This document shows positions 1 through 11,906 of a stretch of 64,000 nucleotides of DNA, one piece after another. Each line of letters opens with the position of its first letter. The first letter of the stretch is position 1. The DNA lies in NCBI GenBank assembly GCA_030737875.1, contig CM060915.1, forward strand, positions 627,814,786 through 627,878,785, read 5' to 3'. Below the pieces are notes generated by a model. The model was given only the letters and a program-made list of their open reading frames with translations. It was not told the origin of the DNA and did no database searches. This stretch comes from Allium sativum. Taxonomy: Eukaryota > Streptophyta > Magnoliopsida > Asparagales > Amaryllidaceae. The position numbers and the translations under genes were made by a program.

Positions 1-848
1 AGTTCATTCTAGTGTCATGTCCATCTTCAAAATTCATATCAAGTTCGTGTCAAGTTTCAAGGCAAGTTTCATGCCCATATCCAGATTCAAGTTATAACAA
101 TGTTCATGTTTCAAGTTTTTCCTAATATCAAGTTCATAATTCATGTTCATAACCAATTCATGTTTTACCTAATCTACCCAAATCGTATTCCCATCGCACG
201 TAAACGTGAATCGATCTATACTACAAGTAAATCCAAATCCCGTAATAAAGGGAATAACATCAAAACTATGATAGGCAAAAGGGACGAGCATAAAGCGATA
301 AAAGGGATTACAAGGCTAGCATGATATAACTTGAGATAATTTGTTGCAACATCACTGGCATATAGAAAATAATAGGATTTCAAACCTAGCAAAATAAGGC
401 GATAGTCATGATAAAAATTGACATAGAAAGAATAGGCATGCAAAAGCAAGCCAAAATGGATCCAATGGTTTTGGTGTACATAATAGCGAATAAACTAAGC
501 TAGTCACACCCTAAGTATGATATCCAACAAAATGCCGATTCGGTGTACAACATGGTTTTCAACTATAGTGTTATGGGCATGAACAATCAACTATAATAGT
601 CGATTAACCACAATAGTCATAGTCATAGTCATAGTGAATCCTAAGCAGTTAATCACAATAGTCATGGATAATTATCCAAATAGTTCTAGGCAACTACCCT
701 AAATAGTCATAGGCAATTAACTGTAATAGTTTCAAAGCCATGGTCATAGACAATAGCCTTATGTTCATAATCATAGGAAATAATTCTCATAGTCACGAGT
801 CATAGGTGATTAGCCACAATTGTCCTTATCATAGTCATAGGCAATATT

Positions 849-940
849 CTTATGTTCACAGTCATAGGCATAGGCATAGTCTTATGTTCACAGTCATAGG
901 CATAGGCATAGTCTTATGTCCACAGTCATAGTCTTAGGCC
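849..940. repeat. 32-bp short tandem array in LTR B
   Basis: Just under three copies of a 32-bp unit built from 'cagtcataggcatagg' and 'cttatgtt' occur here. Looser versions of the 'cataggcaat' motif extend left to about 600. This looks like LTR-internal repeat expansion. Confidence 0.7.
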
Positions 941-1299
941 ATTAACAATAGTTTCAACGTCATATGCGTGATAATGTTACGAAAGAGTTTGATTTACAAC
1001 GTGAATAGGTCCAAACTGATTTCATAGCAATATTCCCAAAAGTCAAGATCAAAGATGAACAAGAATAGATATGAATCGATTATCATACATAGATCCAATT
1101 CCAATTTACAACATGTCCATATTAAGTTTATAGTTTTTATCTAAAAGTAACTTGAACTTACAGATCGTGGTCTAAGTAATTGAGATGTAGAAGTCGAATC
1201 TATAAACTAGTCGTCGAATTGTTGAATCTTGATTTGATTGTAGAAGCAAATCCCCAAATAAGCAATTCCTAGCCGTAGTCTTCAAGAAATAGTCTTGGC

Positions 1300-1326
1300 G
1301 ATTTAATTTAATTTAATTTAATTTAG
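1300..1326. repeat. (AATTT)n microsatellite
   Basis: About five copies of the pentamer aattt occur just downstream, in B orientation, of its presumed transcription start. Confidence 0.8.
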
Positions 1327-1414
1327 AGGAAGAAGAAGAAGCCATGTCCATCAAGAATTTAAGCAGCATAAGGTTAGAGAAGAATGGTATAAAGAAAATG
1401 AGGCTAGGAAGCTG

Positions 1415-1422
1415 TTTATATA
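1415..1422 (-). promoter_or_regulatory. TATA box of LTR B
   Basis: On the minus strand the sequence is TATATAAA, about 425 bases inside the LTR. Elements D and G have TATAAATA boxes about 450-525 bases inside their LTRs, so this is the likely core promoter of B. Position and motif are the only evidence. Confidence 0.6.
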
Positions 1423-1504
1423 GGATTAGGCAGACGAATCTGGACAGAAAACGAGGTCAAATACATCAGAATGCATTAGGTTCAGAAAATGGGTTCGGGA
1501 GGCA

Positions 1505-1608
1505 GGTCGACCCCCAGGTCGACACTATGGTCGACCTGGTCCCTGGGAGGTCGACACTATGGTCGACCCCCAGGTCGACCTGGTCCATGGGTGGGAATTT
1601 TCCCGCCC
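1505..1608 (-). promoter_or_regulatory. GTCGAC array and E2F-like site of LTR B
   Basis: Six GTCGAC palindromes lie at 1505-1582, followed on the plus strand by GTGGGAATTTTCCCGCC at 1591-1607. TTTTCCCGCC fits the plant E2F consensus WTTSSCSS; the other half is mutated (ATTCCCAC). In B's sense direction the order is E2F site, GTCGAC array, TATA box, as in element D. A regulatory role is inferred. Confidence 0.5.
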
Positions 1609-1847
1609 AGCCTGTTCTGGGGTTTGAATTCGAATTTCAAGCTGTTTTTTATTCTGAAAATTCCTGAAACTTCGAAGGGTCATATCTCCCTCATACGGAC
1701 TCCGGTTCTCGCAAACTCGGACTCGTTTCCAAGCAGAATTTCGAGACGAACACAATGGCGCAACCCGTTTCCCCTGATTCTTATTTTAAAATTTAATTCT
1801 GCCTTGATTTATGGTTTTAACACGTTATTAAGATTCGGGTTGTTACA

Positions 1848-3509
1848 AATCCTTTGTTATGTCCACTCTGCCCCATGGAGTCATGATGGCTCCACTGCGC
1901 TGGCTCATAGCCTTGCTACGATCACTCTGCCCCATGAAGTCATGACAACCTCACTACAATGATCTGTGGCCAATATCCATCTTTCCATGGTAATTCAAAG
2001 CTATAGACGTCGATAACACCTTAGCACACGTCCCGCAGCGAAGTCCAATCATGAAGTCAACTCGTTGGTTTCCATCTGGATCTGAGTTCTACTTCCCATT
2101 TCGACTACCATTGCATCTCGGGTTTTGGTCTCCTCCAGATCGGTTCGGGTCTCGTCCTCCAATCCAGATCGGGTCTCCTCCTCCTATTCGGTTCGATTCG
2201 GGTCTTCCTCTTATCCGATTAGGTTCGGGTCTCTTCCTCTTATCCGGTTCGGTTCGGGTCTCCTTCTCTCCTTCTGCTATCTTGTTCGGTTCGGGTGTCT
2301 TCCTCCTATTCGGATCAGTTCGGGTGTCTTTCTCCTATTCGGATCGGTTCGGGTGTCTTTCTCCTATCCGGATCGGATCGGGTGTCTTTCTTCTATCCGG
2401 ATCGGATCGGGTGTCTTGCTCCTATCCGGATCGGATCGGGTGTCTCGCTCCTATCCAGATCGGGTTGGGTGTCACTCCTAACCGATTCTAAAAATCTACA
2501 ACTTTTTCCAACAAGCTATTTTCGCCAAACGACGGTGTTTTTAACCATTCTAGACTTTCTATACATCACAAAACATTCCAAACAGCGATAACAACATATA
2601 AAATCAATCAAAAGCATTAAAACATCATTCACATGAAATATTTTAGATCAAATATACCCAAAAAGCATGATTTTCCCCTTAATCCCCTTAATCATGACTT
2701 AACAATATAATTAGTAAAACATGTCCAAATTAACCCAAATTTTTACCATAGCCCTAAAATAATGTTTAAGAATTTTACAAATTTTTCCAGATTTTTCTGA
2801 GCCATAATTTCGCTAATTATCACTAATCGCCCCTAATTAACCGTAATTAGTGAAAAACAATGCAAATCACTCACCTTTGCCACAATTAAAATTTTCAGAA
2901 CTGAAACTTCGCTGGTTTAGGCGAATACTAATGTCTAACAGCGGCTTTAATACTGATTTGGTGAAGATCTTCCTTGATTTTGCGTTGCTGACCTTAATCC
3001 TTGATTAGAGAGCGATTTTGGATGATTTTAGAAGGTAGAGGCCATGGCTAGGGTTAAGGAATAGTTTTAGACGGCTGAAAAGTGAAATAAAATTCGTTTC
3101 CCTACTGTTCTCAGCCTCCCCATATCCCTAATTCCAAAATGGGTTATAGGCCCTCTTGCAAATCACCCTAATTAGGCCCAGTTAAGCTGTTTTTCACCTT
3201 CTAAACCTTGTTTCAGCCATATCTTCCGAATGGTGAGTCCGTTTGGCTAATGTGACCACTCTACGGGATTGTAAACCATCATCCGAAGCCAATGGAAGTG
3301 GTTGCAGGTCAAAACTCCTTTCAAATCAAAAGTTATGGTCGAAACAAGATCAACTAGGGGCAAAACGGTCATTTAAAAAGCGGCAAAAATCATGAACATG
3401 GGAAATGACCCCAATAGTCATTCCCCAAAGTTACACGACCATACGACTTCATACGAAAAAGAAATAAATATTCTACGATCTTCCGATGCGTAAAACGCGG
3501 GTCGTTACA
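1848..3509 (-). mobile_element. 3' LTR of element A, left portion replaced by B
   Basis: This aligns with 9031-10677 of the right LTR, ending in the same 'gtcgttaca' (reverse-strand start TGTAACGACCC). The region matching 8220-9030 is missing because B inserted at 1847/1848, and it should lie outside the window. It contains a 29-bp tandem array. Confidence 0.85.
2118..2480. repeat. 29-bp tandem array in A's 3' LTR
   Basis: About a dozen degenerate copies of a 29-bp unit contain 'ctcctatccggatcgg' and 'ttcgggtgtc'. Because 29 is not a multiple of three, each frame reads through all three phases and gives a 29-residue peptide period (as in SYPDRIGCLSPIRIGSG). This explains the apparent overlapping proteins at 2051-2591, which are not genes. 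Confidence 0.85.
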
Positions 3510-3542
3510 TTCTCCCCCTTAGGAAATTTCGTCCCCGAAATT
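3510..3542 (-). promoter_or_regulatory. Polypurine tract and upstream hairpin of element A
   Basis: On the minus strand a G-rich polypurine tract (AAGGGGGAGAA type) directly precedes the 3' LTR at 3509. This tract is the expected plus-strand DNA primer. Fifteen bases upstream is the inverted repeat aatttcg-GGGA-cgaaatt (3525-3542), a 7-bp stem with a GGGA loop that recurs in H, E, D and G. Confidence 0.75.
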
Positions 3543-3660
3543 CCTTAACCAAAACATACAAAGGGTCCCGCATGCCTACCAATCATTTACAACAATCAAC
3601 GTACAAAACAAACAAACAAGTCTATCCTAGCATGCGGAAAACTAAATCGCAAGTAGAATC

Positions 3661-5304
3661 TTACCAGGTAAAGAGTTCAGGATACGCCTGCCTAATACTC
3701 TCCTCTATCTCCCAAGTACAGTCATTTTCATCCTCGCCCCACTGAATCTTTACTAATTTCACCGCTTTCCTTCGAAGTTGTTTCGTATCGTGCTCGACAA
3801 TACGAAACGGCTTGCGGTTCCTAACCGCCTCGGGTTCTACTTCGATATCATCCAACTGATCCGGTGAAATAGCCACATCGGGGTCGTGCACGAATTTCCT
3901 TAACTGGGAAACATGAAATACGTTGTGAATTCCCGCCATCTTGTTTGGTAATTCAACTTTATATACCAAATTCCCAACTTGCTCAAGAACTGAGAATCTA
4001 CCAACAAATCTTGGTGCCAACTTTCCTCTCCTACCAAATCGAATAACATTCTTTAATGGAGAGATCTTGACAAATACTAATTCACCAACGGAGAATTTCA
4101 ATTCTCTTCTCCTTCTATCTGCATAACTCTTCTGCCTATCTTGGGTAGTCTTCATTCGCTGTTGAATGATCTGGATTTTTTCTGAAGTTTCTCTTATTAC
4201 TTCTGGTCCAAGCACGAACTTCTCACCGGTCTTTAGCCAAAATGATGGTGAGTTGCACGGTCTTCCGTACAAGGCTTCAAATGGAGCCATACCAATACTG
4301 GATTGATAACCGTTGTTATAGGCAAACTCTACTAGATGCAAATGGTCATCCCATGATCCACCAAAATCCAATACACAAGCTCTTAAGAGATCTTCTAATA
4401 CACGATTCACCCTCTCTGTCTATCTGTCGATTTGAGGATGATATGCGGTACTGAGATGTAATTCTGATCCTAAAGCCTCTTGTAAGCTTTTCCAAAATCC
4501 ACTAGTAAACAATGGATCTCGGTTACTCACAATGACTTTGGGTACTCCATGAAATCTCACTACCCACTTCATATACAGTTCTGCTAACTTAGCTGCAGTT
4601 CTATTCGACTTGATCGATATGAACCTTGCACTCCTGGTCAATCTGTCTACAATCACCCAAATGCTATCATGACCCGATCTAGTCATTAGTAACCCATCAA
4701 TGAAATCCATTGAGACTTGTTCCCATTTTCATTCTGGAATTTCCAATGGCGATAACAAACCACTAGGCTTCTTTTGCTTATCTTTAACTAGCTGGCAATT
4801 CATGCACTTGGATATAAGCTTCCCAACGTCTCCTTCCATTACTTCCTAGTAGTAGGTCTGTTTGTTGTCTCGATACATTTTATTACCACCGAGGTGTATG
4901 GTCAGTTTTGAATGATGACATCCTCTAAGCACTTAATCTCTCAATACATTGACACTGGGTACAACTAGTCTTCCACTCTTTCTAAGCCATCCATCTCGAT
5001 CAAGCCCATACTTGTTCATCTCCTCATCGATGCCCATCTCTAACTTGGAGATGATTTTCATTAAGTTAGGATCGTCCCTCTGACTGGAACCAATCCGCTC
5101 AACCAAAGTAGGTCTGATTATCAAACTTGCTAACATTTCTGGATCCAACTCGCACTTTGGTCTGAAATCATACCCTGCGATGTACTCCAGTTGCTTCCAT
5201 TTAAGAAACATAGCCCCTAAACTGGCATGTCTTCTACTCAATGCATCAGCTACCTCATTTCCCTTTCCTGGTTTATATGCGATATCGAAATCATAGGAAG
5301 CCAA
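3661..5304 (-). pseudogene. Element A pol, 3' part: RNase H end, integrase, chromodomain
   Basis: Fragments read in order: TPGKGNE-type RNase H end with DALSRR (about 5230-5290), integrase zinc-binding region (about 4780-4920), integrase core with MDFIDGL (near 4700) and SNRDPLFTS (near 4520), TERVNRVLEDLL (near 4400), [13 protein letters not shown], and a C-terminal chromodomain with LVKIQWGEDENDCTWEIEE (near 3700). An in-frame stop lies just before TERVN (about 4415), and more disruptions lie between 4710 and 4930. Integrase would insert the cDNA; chromodomains in this group guide insertion to particular chromatin. Similar fragments occur in H at 18524-20110. Confidence 0.9.
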
Positions 5305-7060
5305 GAATTCTAACCTTCTTCGCTGTCGGAGATTTAGATCCTTCTAAGAGAAGAGATACTTTAACGATTTATGATCAGTAAACAACTCAAATCTTTTTCC
5401 CAAGAGATAATGACTCCACATCTTCCGCGCGAACACGATCGCTGCCAACTCCAAATTGTGGGTAGGGTATCTTTTCTCATGCTGTTTCAGTTGCCAACTT
5501 ACATAAGCTACAACCCTACCTCCTTGCATCAACACAGAACCTAATATGGTACCACATGCGTCCGTGTATACTGTCATCTCTTCATTCCCTTTAGGAATGA
5601 CTTACACTGGTGCACTCGTCAACTTTTCCTTTAGACTCTTGAATGCATTTCACACCTTTCGTCCCAAACGAAAGCTTGATTCTTCTTGGTCAACTAAGTC
5701 AACGGTGCTGCTATCTTGGAGAAGTCCTGGCTAAACTTACGATAATATCCGGCTAACCCCAAGAAACTTTTTATGTCTGTTGCATTCTTGGGCATAGACC
5801 AATCTTGTACCGTAGCCACCTTCGCAGGGTCCACGACAATACCTTCTCTGAAATAACATGGACCAAGAATCTCACTTTCCTCCTCCAGAAGTGACACTTA
5901 GAAAACTTTGCTTTCAATTGGTGTTTTCTCAACACCTCCATCACTATACTCAAGTGTTCCTTGTGTTCTTCCTCCTCGAATAAACAAGTATATCGTCCAC
6001 GAACACATGAAAAAACTTATTCAACTGATCTCCTAATACCCTATTCATAAGATCCATAAAATATGCTGTGCATTGGTCAACCCGAATGGCATGACCAACC
6101 ACTCATAAAATCCAAACAGCGTCCGGAAGGCCGTTTTAGCTATACTCTCAGCTTCCGCCCTAAGCTGATGAAAAACTGTCGTGATATCCAACTGGGAGAA
6201 TACTCTCGTGCCACTCAACTGATCAGACAAATCATCTATCCGCGGTAGAGGATACTTATTCTTCCTCGTCACCTTATTCAATTCACGGTATTCCACACAC
6301 AATCGAAGGGAACCATCTGCCTTGATAGCAAACACAACTGGTGCTCCCCACTCAGAAACACTTCTTCTAATAAACCCTTTCTTCAAAAGATCACATACTT
6401 GCACCCTGAGCTCTCGCTGCTCCCTTGGCGCCATACGACGAAGTGCCATCACTATAGGTCTGGCATCTTTCACTAAATCAATACAGAACTCAATCTCTCG
6501 GTGTGGTGGAAGTCCGATCACTTCCTCGAAGATGTCCGGATACTGGCCAACAACGGGAATTCCTGCTAACTCGTCCTGCGTGATGTCGAGGGAATTTAGA
6601 AAACTAGCCATCACCTCATCACTATGTAGGCCACCAAACACTACCCTCCGCCCATCATCCACCCTAATAGTCCCCAAAATCCCTCACAGTCTACCACCAC
6701 CCCATATCTTTGGAGCCAATCGACTCCCAAAATAATGCCGAACCCAGTAAAGCCCAAAACAAAACAATCACAAACAAACATGCATCCATGACTCGATAAG
6801 ACCACATTACGATAAATCAGGCTAAGGCTAGCTAAACCACCAATCGGGTTCGTCACTGCTAAAGATCTATCGATTATCTCGGGTTCCAATCCCAAACTAT
6901 CTACCAGATCACAAGATATAAAGGAACGGGAAGCTCCAGTATCAAACAATACTCGAACAGGAACATCATAAACAGAAAGCATACCTTGAATGGTGACATT
7001 CTTTCCTTTCCCCGCCACAGTTGGGGCATTCGACGAAGAAGGGATAGCATTGATAGCGTA
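5305..7060 (-). pseudogene. Element A pol, 5' part: protease, reverse transcriptase, RNase H
   Basis: The protease motif VLFDTGASRSFIS lies near 6940, reverse transcriptase with [19 protein letters not shown] near 6340 and PFGLTNAQ near 6090, then [11 protein letters not shown] near 5750 and the RNase H start [17 protein letters not shown] near 5550. RNase H ends with [11 protein letters not shown] near 5360. The frame changes at least three times (around 6660, 6045 and 5695-5580) and stops occur, so no polyprotein can be made. At 5549-5580 this copy supplies the uninterrupted version of the site where a CACTA transposon sits in H. Confidence 0.88.
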
Positions 7061-8017
7061 TTCTTTCACAATCTGCTTTTCTTTAGGGGGTTGCGGGCAC
7101 TTATCCTTGTGATGTCCCACATGGCCACAGTTGAAGCACTTCCTATCCGCTGGCTTGGCCTGACATTCTTTGGCATAGTGGCCCATCTTACCACAACTAA
7201 AGCATTCAACATCTTTCTTATTCTTCTTCTTCTAGCCATCCTTGGTCTGATTTTGCTTTCTCTTATTCTGAGAACTATTCTTGCCTCCACCGCTTGCTTG
7301 CGGCTTTGGCTCCTCTGCAGATGCAACCTCAGTTTTCGTCTTAGGGTAAAGACTCTCTGACCTCAATGCTTTCCCCACAATCGATTCAAATGTCTCATCG
7401 ATGTGGTTAATAAGCCTTTCCCCAAGTATCCATCGAAACCTGTTATGAACTTCTCGTTCTTCTTCTCGGGAGTGTCGATAAGAGATAATCCGTACTTCGA
7501 TAAAGTATCGAACTCTGCAATGTACTCCGAGACATTATGCTTAAGCTCCAGAAATCCTAAACAACTTTAACTTCTAGGCAGCTAGGATGAACTTATCACT
7601 GAATCGGGCCTTAAACTGATCCCAAGTAAATTGATCCTCTAGAGTAGCCGCCTTAATAACATTCCACCAATTCGTCGCCCGTTCGTGCAGCTGACGGGAT
7701 GCTAGCTTCCTCTTCATCGCATCCTCGATACCCAAGTCTTCGAAGATACGCTCACAGCTATCCAACCAATCCTGAACTTCTGTAGCCGATTCTGTTCCAT
7801 GGAACGGCTTCCCACCAAGGCAAGTGTAATCCTTGCATAGCTTGGAAAAATTGGCCCTAGGCGCCTACACCGCTACACCACCACCATTTGCAGCATTGGG
7901 AACTGCTCCTTGCACATTTCTAAGCATCTCTCTCATGATGTCAGTGAAAATAGTCCTAATGTCAGGAGCATTCCCATTATTGGCTCCTCTACCGGCACCC
8001 CTCATATATCGGCTCAT
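7061..8017 (-). pseudogene. Element A gag (capsid/nucleocapsid) remnant
   Basis: The start at 8015-8017 gives MSRYMRGAGRGANN, matching H's gag start (MSRYTRSTSSGSNN at 25114). A TAG at 7865-7867 breaks the N-terminal part. The central gag domain is visible at 7574-7765 (LDSCERIFEDLGIEDAMKRK, then WWNVIKAA) and ends in another stop. CCHC-type knuckles follow near 7200 and 7110 (CFNCGHVGHHKDKC). Gag packages the element RNA. At least two stops and one or more frameshifts make it non-functional. Confidence 0.85.
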
Positions 8018-8205
8018 CGTTCAATCTGTAAAGAGAAACGATTAACCATCCTCTTTGTGGTGTCAGTGTAGTGCGACTTCATCCTTAGCTATACTAATAG
8101 TATATAAATATAGCTTTAGAAAAACAAAATAATAACAAATACGAGCTCTCGTATACGTATTATCTCTCCTTGGTGCCTTTCCTTAGGTTAACTACACAAC
8201 CTAGA

Positions 8206-8217
8206 GCTCTAATACCA
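8206..8217 (-). promoter_or_regulatory. Primer-binding site of element A (tRNA-iMet)
   Basis: On the minus strand TGGTATTAGAGC lies two bases inside the 5' LTR edge. It differs by one base from TGGTATCAGAGC, the site complementary to the initiator tRNA-Met 3' end seen intact in D, E and G. This is the minus-strand DNA start site and it fixes the element's orientation. Confidence 0.9.
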
Positions 8218-8219
8218 AA

Positions 8220-10677
8220 TGTGATGGCCCGCCCCGGACCAGCTGACATTTCCCTCGAAATGCGCTGTGCTGATGTCCAACTAGTACGGGACGGTCGACA
8301 AAGAAAGGAAAAGAAAGGAATTTGAACTAATAAGGAACCTGTAGAATGTCTCACAACGCATGGAATAAAATATAATAATAACATACTTTGACATAAAACA
8401 GGCGAGACAGTGCATAAGCTGAAAACTAAACATCATAGCAGTGGAAAATCCAAATACAGCTTATGTTCCACATCATCATTATTACAACTGTTGAAAACTG
8501 TCTCTAAAGAAAATAAGGAAGGTACACTACTAATGCCCAAAGTAGTGACCAGCAGCGACACATGGAGAATATCTATATATATCATACGTGGGAGCCTCCT
8601 GCTCATCTCCGGTACAGCTACTTGTGCATACCACCTAACCTGTCTCTAGTCTGCCCATTTAAGAGCACCCAAAGTAATAAGAACGGACATAAAACTCTGG
8701 GTTAGACAAAAGTCTGCTATGAGCGATAAGCACCAAAACAGAATAATAACAGGTAGACTAAACCATAACTGAGCCTAGACCTGCAACCAAAGAGTTAGCA
8801 CAACATACCGTACAATACTCTAAGGTACCACTAACATATGGCATAAGGAATACGGGGGTGAGGGTATGCATGACATAGTGATGGCAAACAATGAATCATA
8901 GCAACCATCCTCACATCTCTCACTCAGTGCGTAAAGCATACGATATCCACCACTTTGATCGCCATATTCCTTGCTATGATCACTATGCCCCATGGAGTTG
9001 TAATGACACCACTGCACTGATCCATAGCCACTAATCCTTTGCTATGTCTACACTGCCCCCACGGAGTCATGATGGCTCCACTGCACTGGCTCATAGCCTT
9101 GCTACGATCACTCTGCCCCATGAAGTCATGACAACTTCATTGCACTGATCCGTAGCCAATATCCGTCTTTCCGTGGTGAATCAAAGTTATAGACGTCGAT
9201 AACCCCTTAGCACACGTCCCGCAGCAAAGTCCAAACATGAAGTCAACTCGTTGGTTCCCATCTGGATACTAAATTCTACTTCCCATTTGGACAATCTTTG
9301 CATCTCGGGTTTTGTCCTCCTCCTATCTGGTTCGGTTCGGGTCTCCTCCTCCTATCTGGTTCGGTTCGGGTCTCCTCCTCCTATCCGGTTTGGTTTAGGT
9401 CTTCCTCTTATCCGGTTAGGTTCGGGTCTCTTCCTCCTATCCAGTTCGGTTCGGGTCTCCTTTTCTCCTTCTCCTATCCAGTTCGGTTCGGGTGTCTTCC
9501 TCCTATCCAGATCGGTTCGGGTGTCTTTCTCCTATCCGGATCGGTTCGGGTGACTTTCTCCTATCCGGATCGGATCGGGTGTCTTTCTCCTATCCGGATC
9601 GGATCGGGTGTCTTGCTCCTATCCGGATCGGATCGGGTGTTCCTCCTAACCGGTTCTGAAAATCTACAACTTTTTCCAACAAGCTATTTTCGCCAAATGA
9701 CAGCGTTTTTAACCATTCTAAACTTTCTATACATCACAAAACATTCCAAACAGCGGTAACAACATATAAAATCAATCAAAAACATTAAAACATCATTCAC
9801 ATGAAATATTTTAGATCAAATATACCCAAAAAGCATGATTTTCCCCTTAATCCCCTTAATCATGACTTAACCATATAATTAGTAAAACATGTCCAAATTA
9901 AATCAAATTTTTACCAGAGCCCTGAAATAATATTTAAGAATTTTACAAATTTTTCCAGATTTTTCTAAGCCATAATTTCGCTAATTATCACTAATCGCCC
10001 CTAATTAGCCGTAATTAGTGAAAAACAATGCAAATCACTCACCTTTGCCACAATTAAAATTTTCAGAACTGAAACTTCGCTGATTTGGGCGAATACTAAT
10101 GTCTAATAGTGGCTCTAACACTGATTTGGTGAAGATCTTCCTTGATTTGGCGTTGCTAAGCTTAATCCTTGATTAGAGAGCGATTTTGGATGATTTTAGG
10201 AGGTAGACGCCATGGCTAGGGTTAAGGAATAGTTTTAGATGGCTGAAAAATGAAATAAAATTCGTTTCCCTACTGTTCTCAGCCTCCCCATAACCCAAAT
10301 CCCGAAATGGGTTATGGGCCCTCTTGCTAATCACCCTAATTGGGTCCGGTTAAGCTGTTTTTCACCTTCTAAACCTTGTTTCAGCCATATCTCCCAAATG
10401 GTGAGTCCGTTTGGGTAATGTGACCACTCTATGGAATTGTAAACCATCATCCGAAGCCAATGGAAGTGGTTTCAGGCCAAAACTCTTTTCCAATCAAAAG
10501 TTATGGAAGAAACAAGATCAGATAGGGGCAAAACGGTCATTTAAAAATCAGAAAAAATCGTGAACATGGGAAATGACCCCAATAGTAGTTCCCCAAAGTT
10601 ACACGACCATACGACTTCATACGAAAAAGAAATAAATATTCTACGATCTTCCGATGCGTAGAACGTGGGTCGTTACA
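8220..10677 (-). mobile_element. 5' LTR of element A
   Basis: This 2458-bp LTR runs, on the plus strand, from TGTGATGGCCCGCCCC to CGTGGGTCGTTACA. Its first 800 bases resemble the LTR of H, and the region from 9031 on matches A's left LTR with scattered substitutions and small indels. The 29-bp tandem array recurs at about 9305-9655. The base after the LTR begins C-type LTR sequence. No coding sequence is seen. Confidence 0.88.
9305..9655. repeat. 29-bp tandem array in A's 5' LTR
   Basis: This is the counterpart of the array at 2118-2480, with the same unit and nearly the same order of variants. Reading frames through it are artefacts of the repeat. Confidence 0.85.
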
Positions 10678-10826
10678 ACACCTTTTTGATCCAGATCACT
10701 TGATGTATTTTTACAGCCAAGGGATGATGTGTCGTTACCTGATTGGCCTGATCACGAATTTTCTTGGACTGGATGGCTTGGATGGATACTAGGTTGATCT
10801 AAAGGCTCTTAATAATCCTAGATATC

Positions 10827-10834
10827 TATATATA
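10827..10834 (+). promoter_or_regulatory. TATA box of LTR C
   Basis: TATATATA followed by cactcatgg occupies the same relative place as D's TATAAATA. It is the likely core promoter of the C family; position and motif are the only evidence. Confidence 0.5.
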
Positions 10835-11906
10835 CACTCATGGTCCAACCCTAATTCTATTGCTCCAAAGCTATGACGCCTCATGCTGTTCATCTTCAAT
10901 CTAGCATAGCCACCAACATCTTCTCCAAACTAGAAATCAAATTAGAGGGCCTCAAACCAACTTTGAAGATTAATCAACATCAAATTATAGTCTCTGCAAC
11001 AACAACGATTCAATTATCTTTTCTTAATCCTAGCAATGTAAGTTCATGTTATTTTCAGATTTAAATACCTAATAGTAATCTTGGCATGTAATAAAACGAA
11101 TCTAAGTCCATGCTTGATGATGAGACAATCTTTTCAGATTTGTCCCTATCCTTCTTTTGAATCCATGTCTTTACATGCCTTAGAGGTTTTTTTATTGATT
11201 AAATCAGGCCTGTCTTTGTTGTACATCAGGTTTATAATCCTTTTTGGTTCATGGTGTTATTTTTATGCCTGCGATAATGATTGTATCAGTTTATTCAAGA
11301 ATCTATCTTTGATGATCTAAACTTTGTTGTATTAGGCCTGTTGTTACATGCCTATTTTTATGCCTATTCTATCTTATGCTCCTTCTCTCTCTTCCCTTAT
11401 TTTCTTTTTCCCTTGTGAACCTAGGTTACCTTCGAACCTAGGCTAAAATCGCGAAATACGAACGATTGGAATACGGGGAATATTTGGGTATAACCTATTT
11501 TGGGTAAATATTAGGCATAATGTATTTGGTGAAATAATTGGGCATAATTGTTATTGTTGCAAACTTGGGGTAAATTGAAATATTGAATCTAGATTGGGTG
11601 TAAAACTGTAAATTGGAATATTAAATCTAGATGGGGTATAACTATTGGTTGGGATACCAAGCATAATGTATATTGTGATTTTGGGGAATGATTATTATTG
11701 CAAATTTGGGAAGATTAGGTGTGACCTATTTTGAGCAATAACTTGTAATTGAATTGGTGGGGCATAACTTGCAATTGGCTTGGTTGGGCATAACTTGAGA
11801 ATAGAAACATGTCTAGTTTTGTAAATTTTAGAAAATTAGCATATAAAATCAAGACTTGGACATGTATGATAAATAGGTAAATTGGATAAAAGATGAACGT
11901 GCCTAA

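Larger units (their letters stand above)
1..1847 (-). mobile_element. Element B: partial LTR of a Ty3/gypsy-type retrotransposon
   Basis: Read on the minus strand, this LTR begins TGTAACAACCCG at 1847 and runs leftward out of the window. Its first 450 bases match the LTR start of element D (46644 onward) in order: a block around a 'gtccgagtttgcg' motif, the E2F-like palindrome, a GTCGAC array and a TATA box. The right end abuts sequence that lies mid-LTR in element A (9031 region), so B inserted into A's left LTR. I cannot tell a solo LTR from the 5' LTR of a full minus-strand element. There is no coding sequence; the small open frames are not protein-like. Positions 1-840 are AT-rich with scattered 'catagtcatagg' motifs. 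Confidence 0.75.
1848..10677 (-). mobile_element. Element A: decayed Ty3/gypsy chromovirus, minus strand
   Basis: A complete internal region (3510-8219) lies between a 3' LTR fragment (1848-3509) and a full 5' LTR (8220-10677). Domain order on the minus strand is gag, CCHC knuckle, protease, reverse transcriptase, RNase H, integrase, chromodomain, which is the chromovirus order; the long LTRs and iMet primer site suggest the Tekay/Del group. Several in-frame stops and frameshifts break gag and pol, so it is not autonomous. It is nested inside element C's LTR (right flank) and split by B (left flank). The clade name is inferred from architecture only. Confidence 0.9.

Noticed and set aside
2051..2591. 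Ser/Gly/Arg-rich protein genes at the A LTR arrays
   Set aside because: They overlap in several frames with the same peptide, lie in an LTR, and are explained by the 29-bp tandem repeat.
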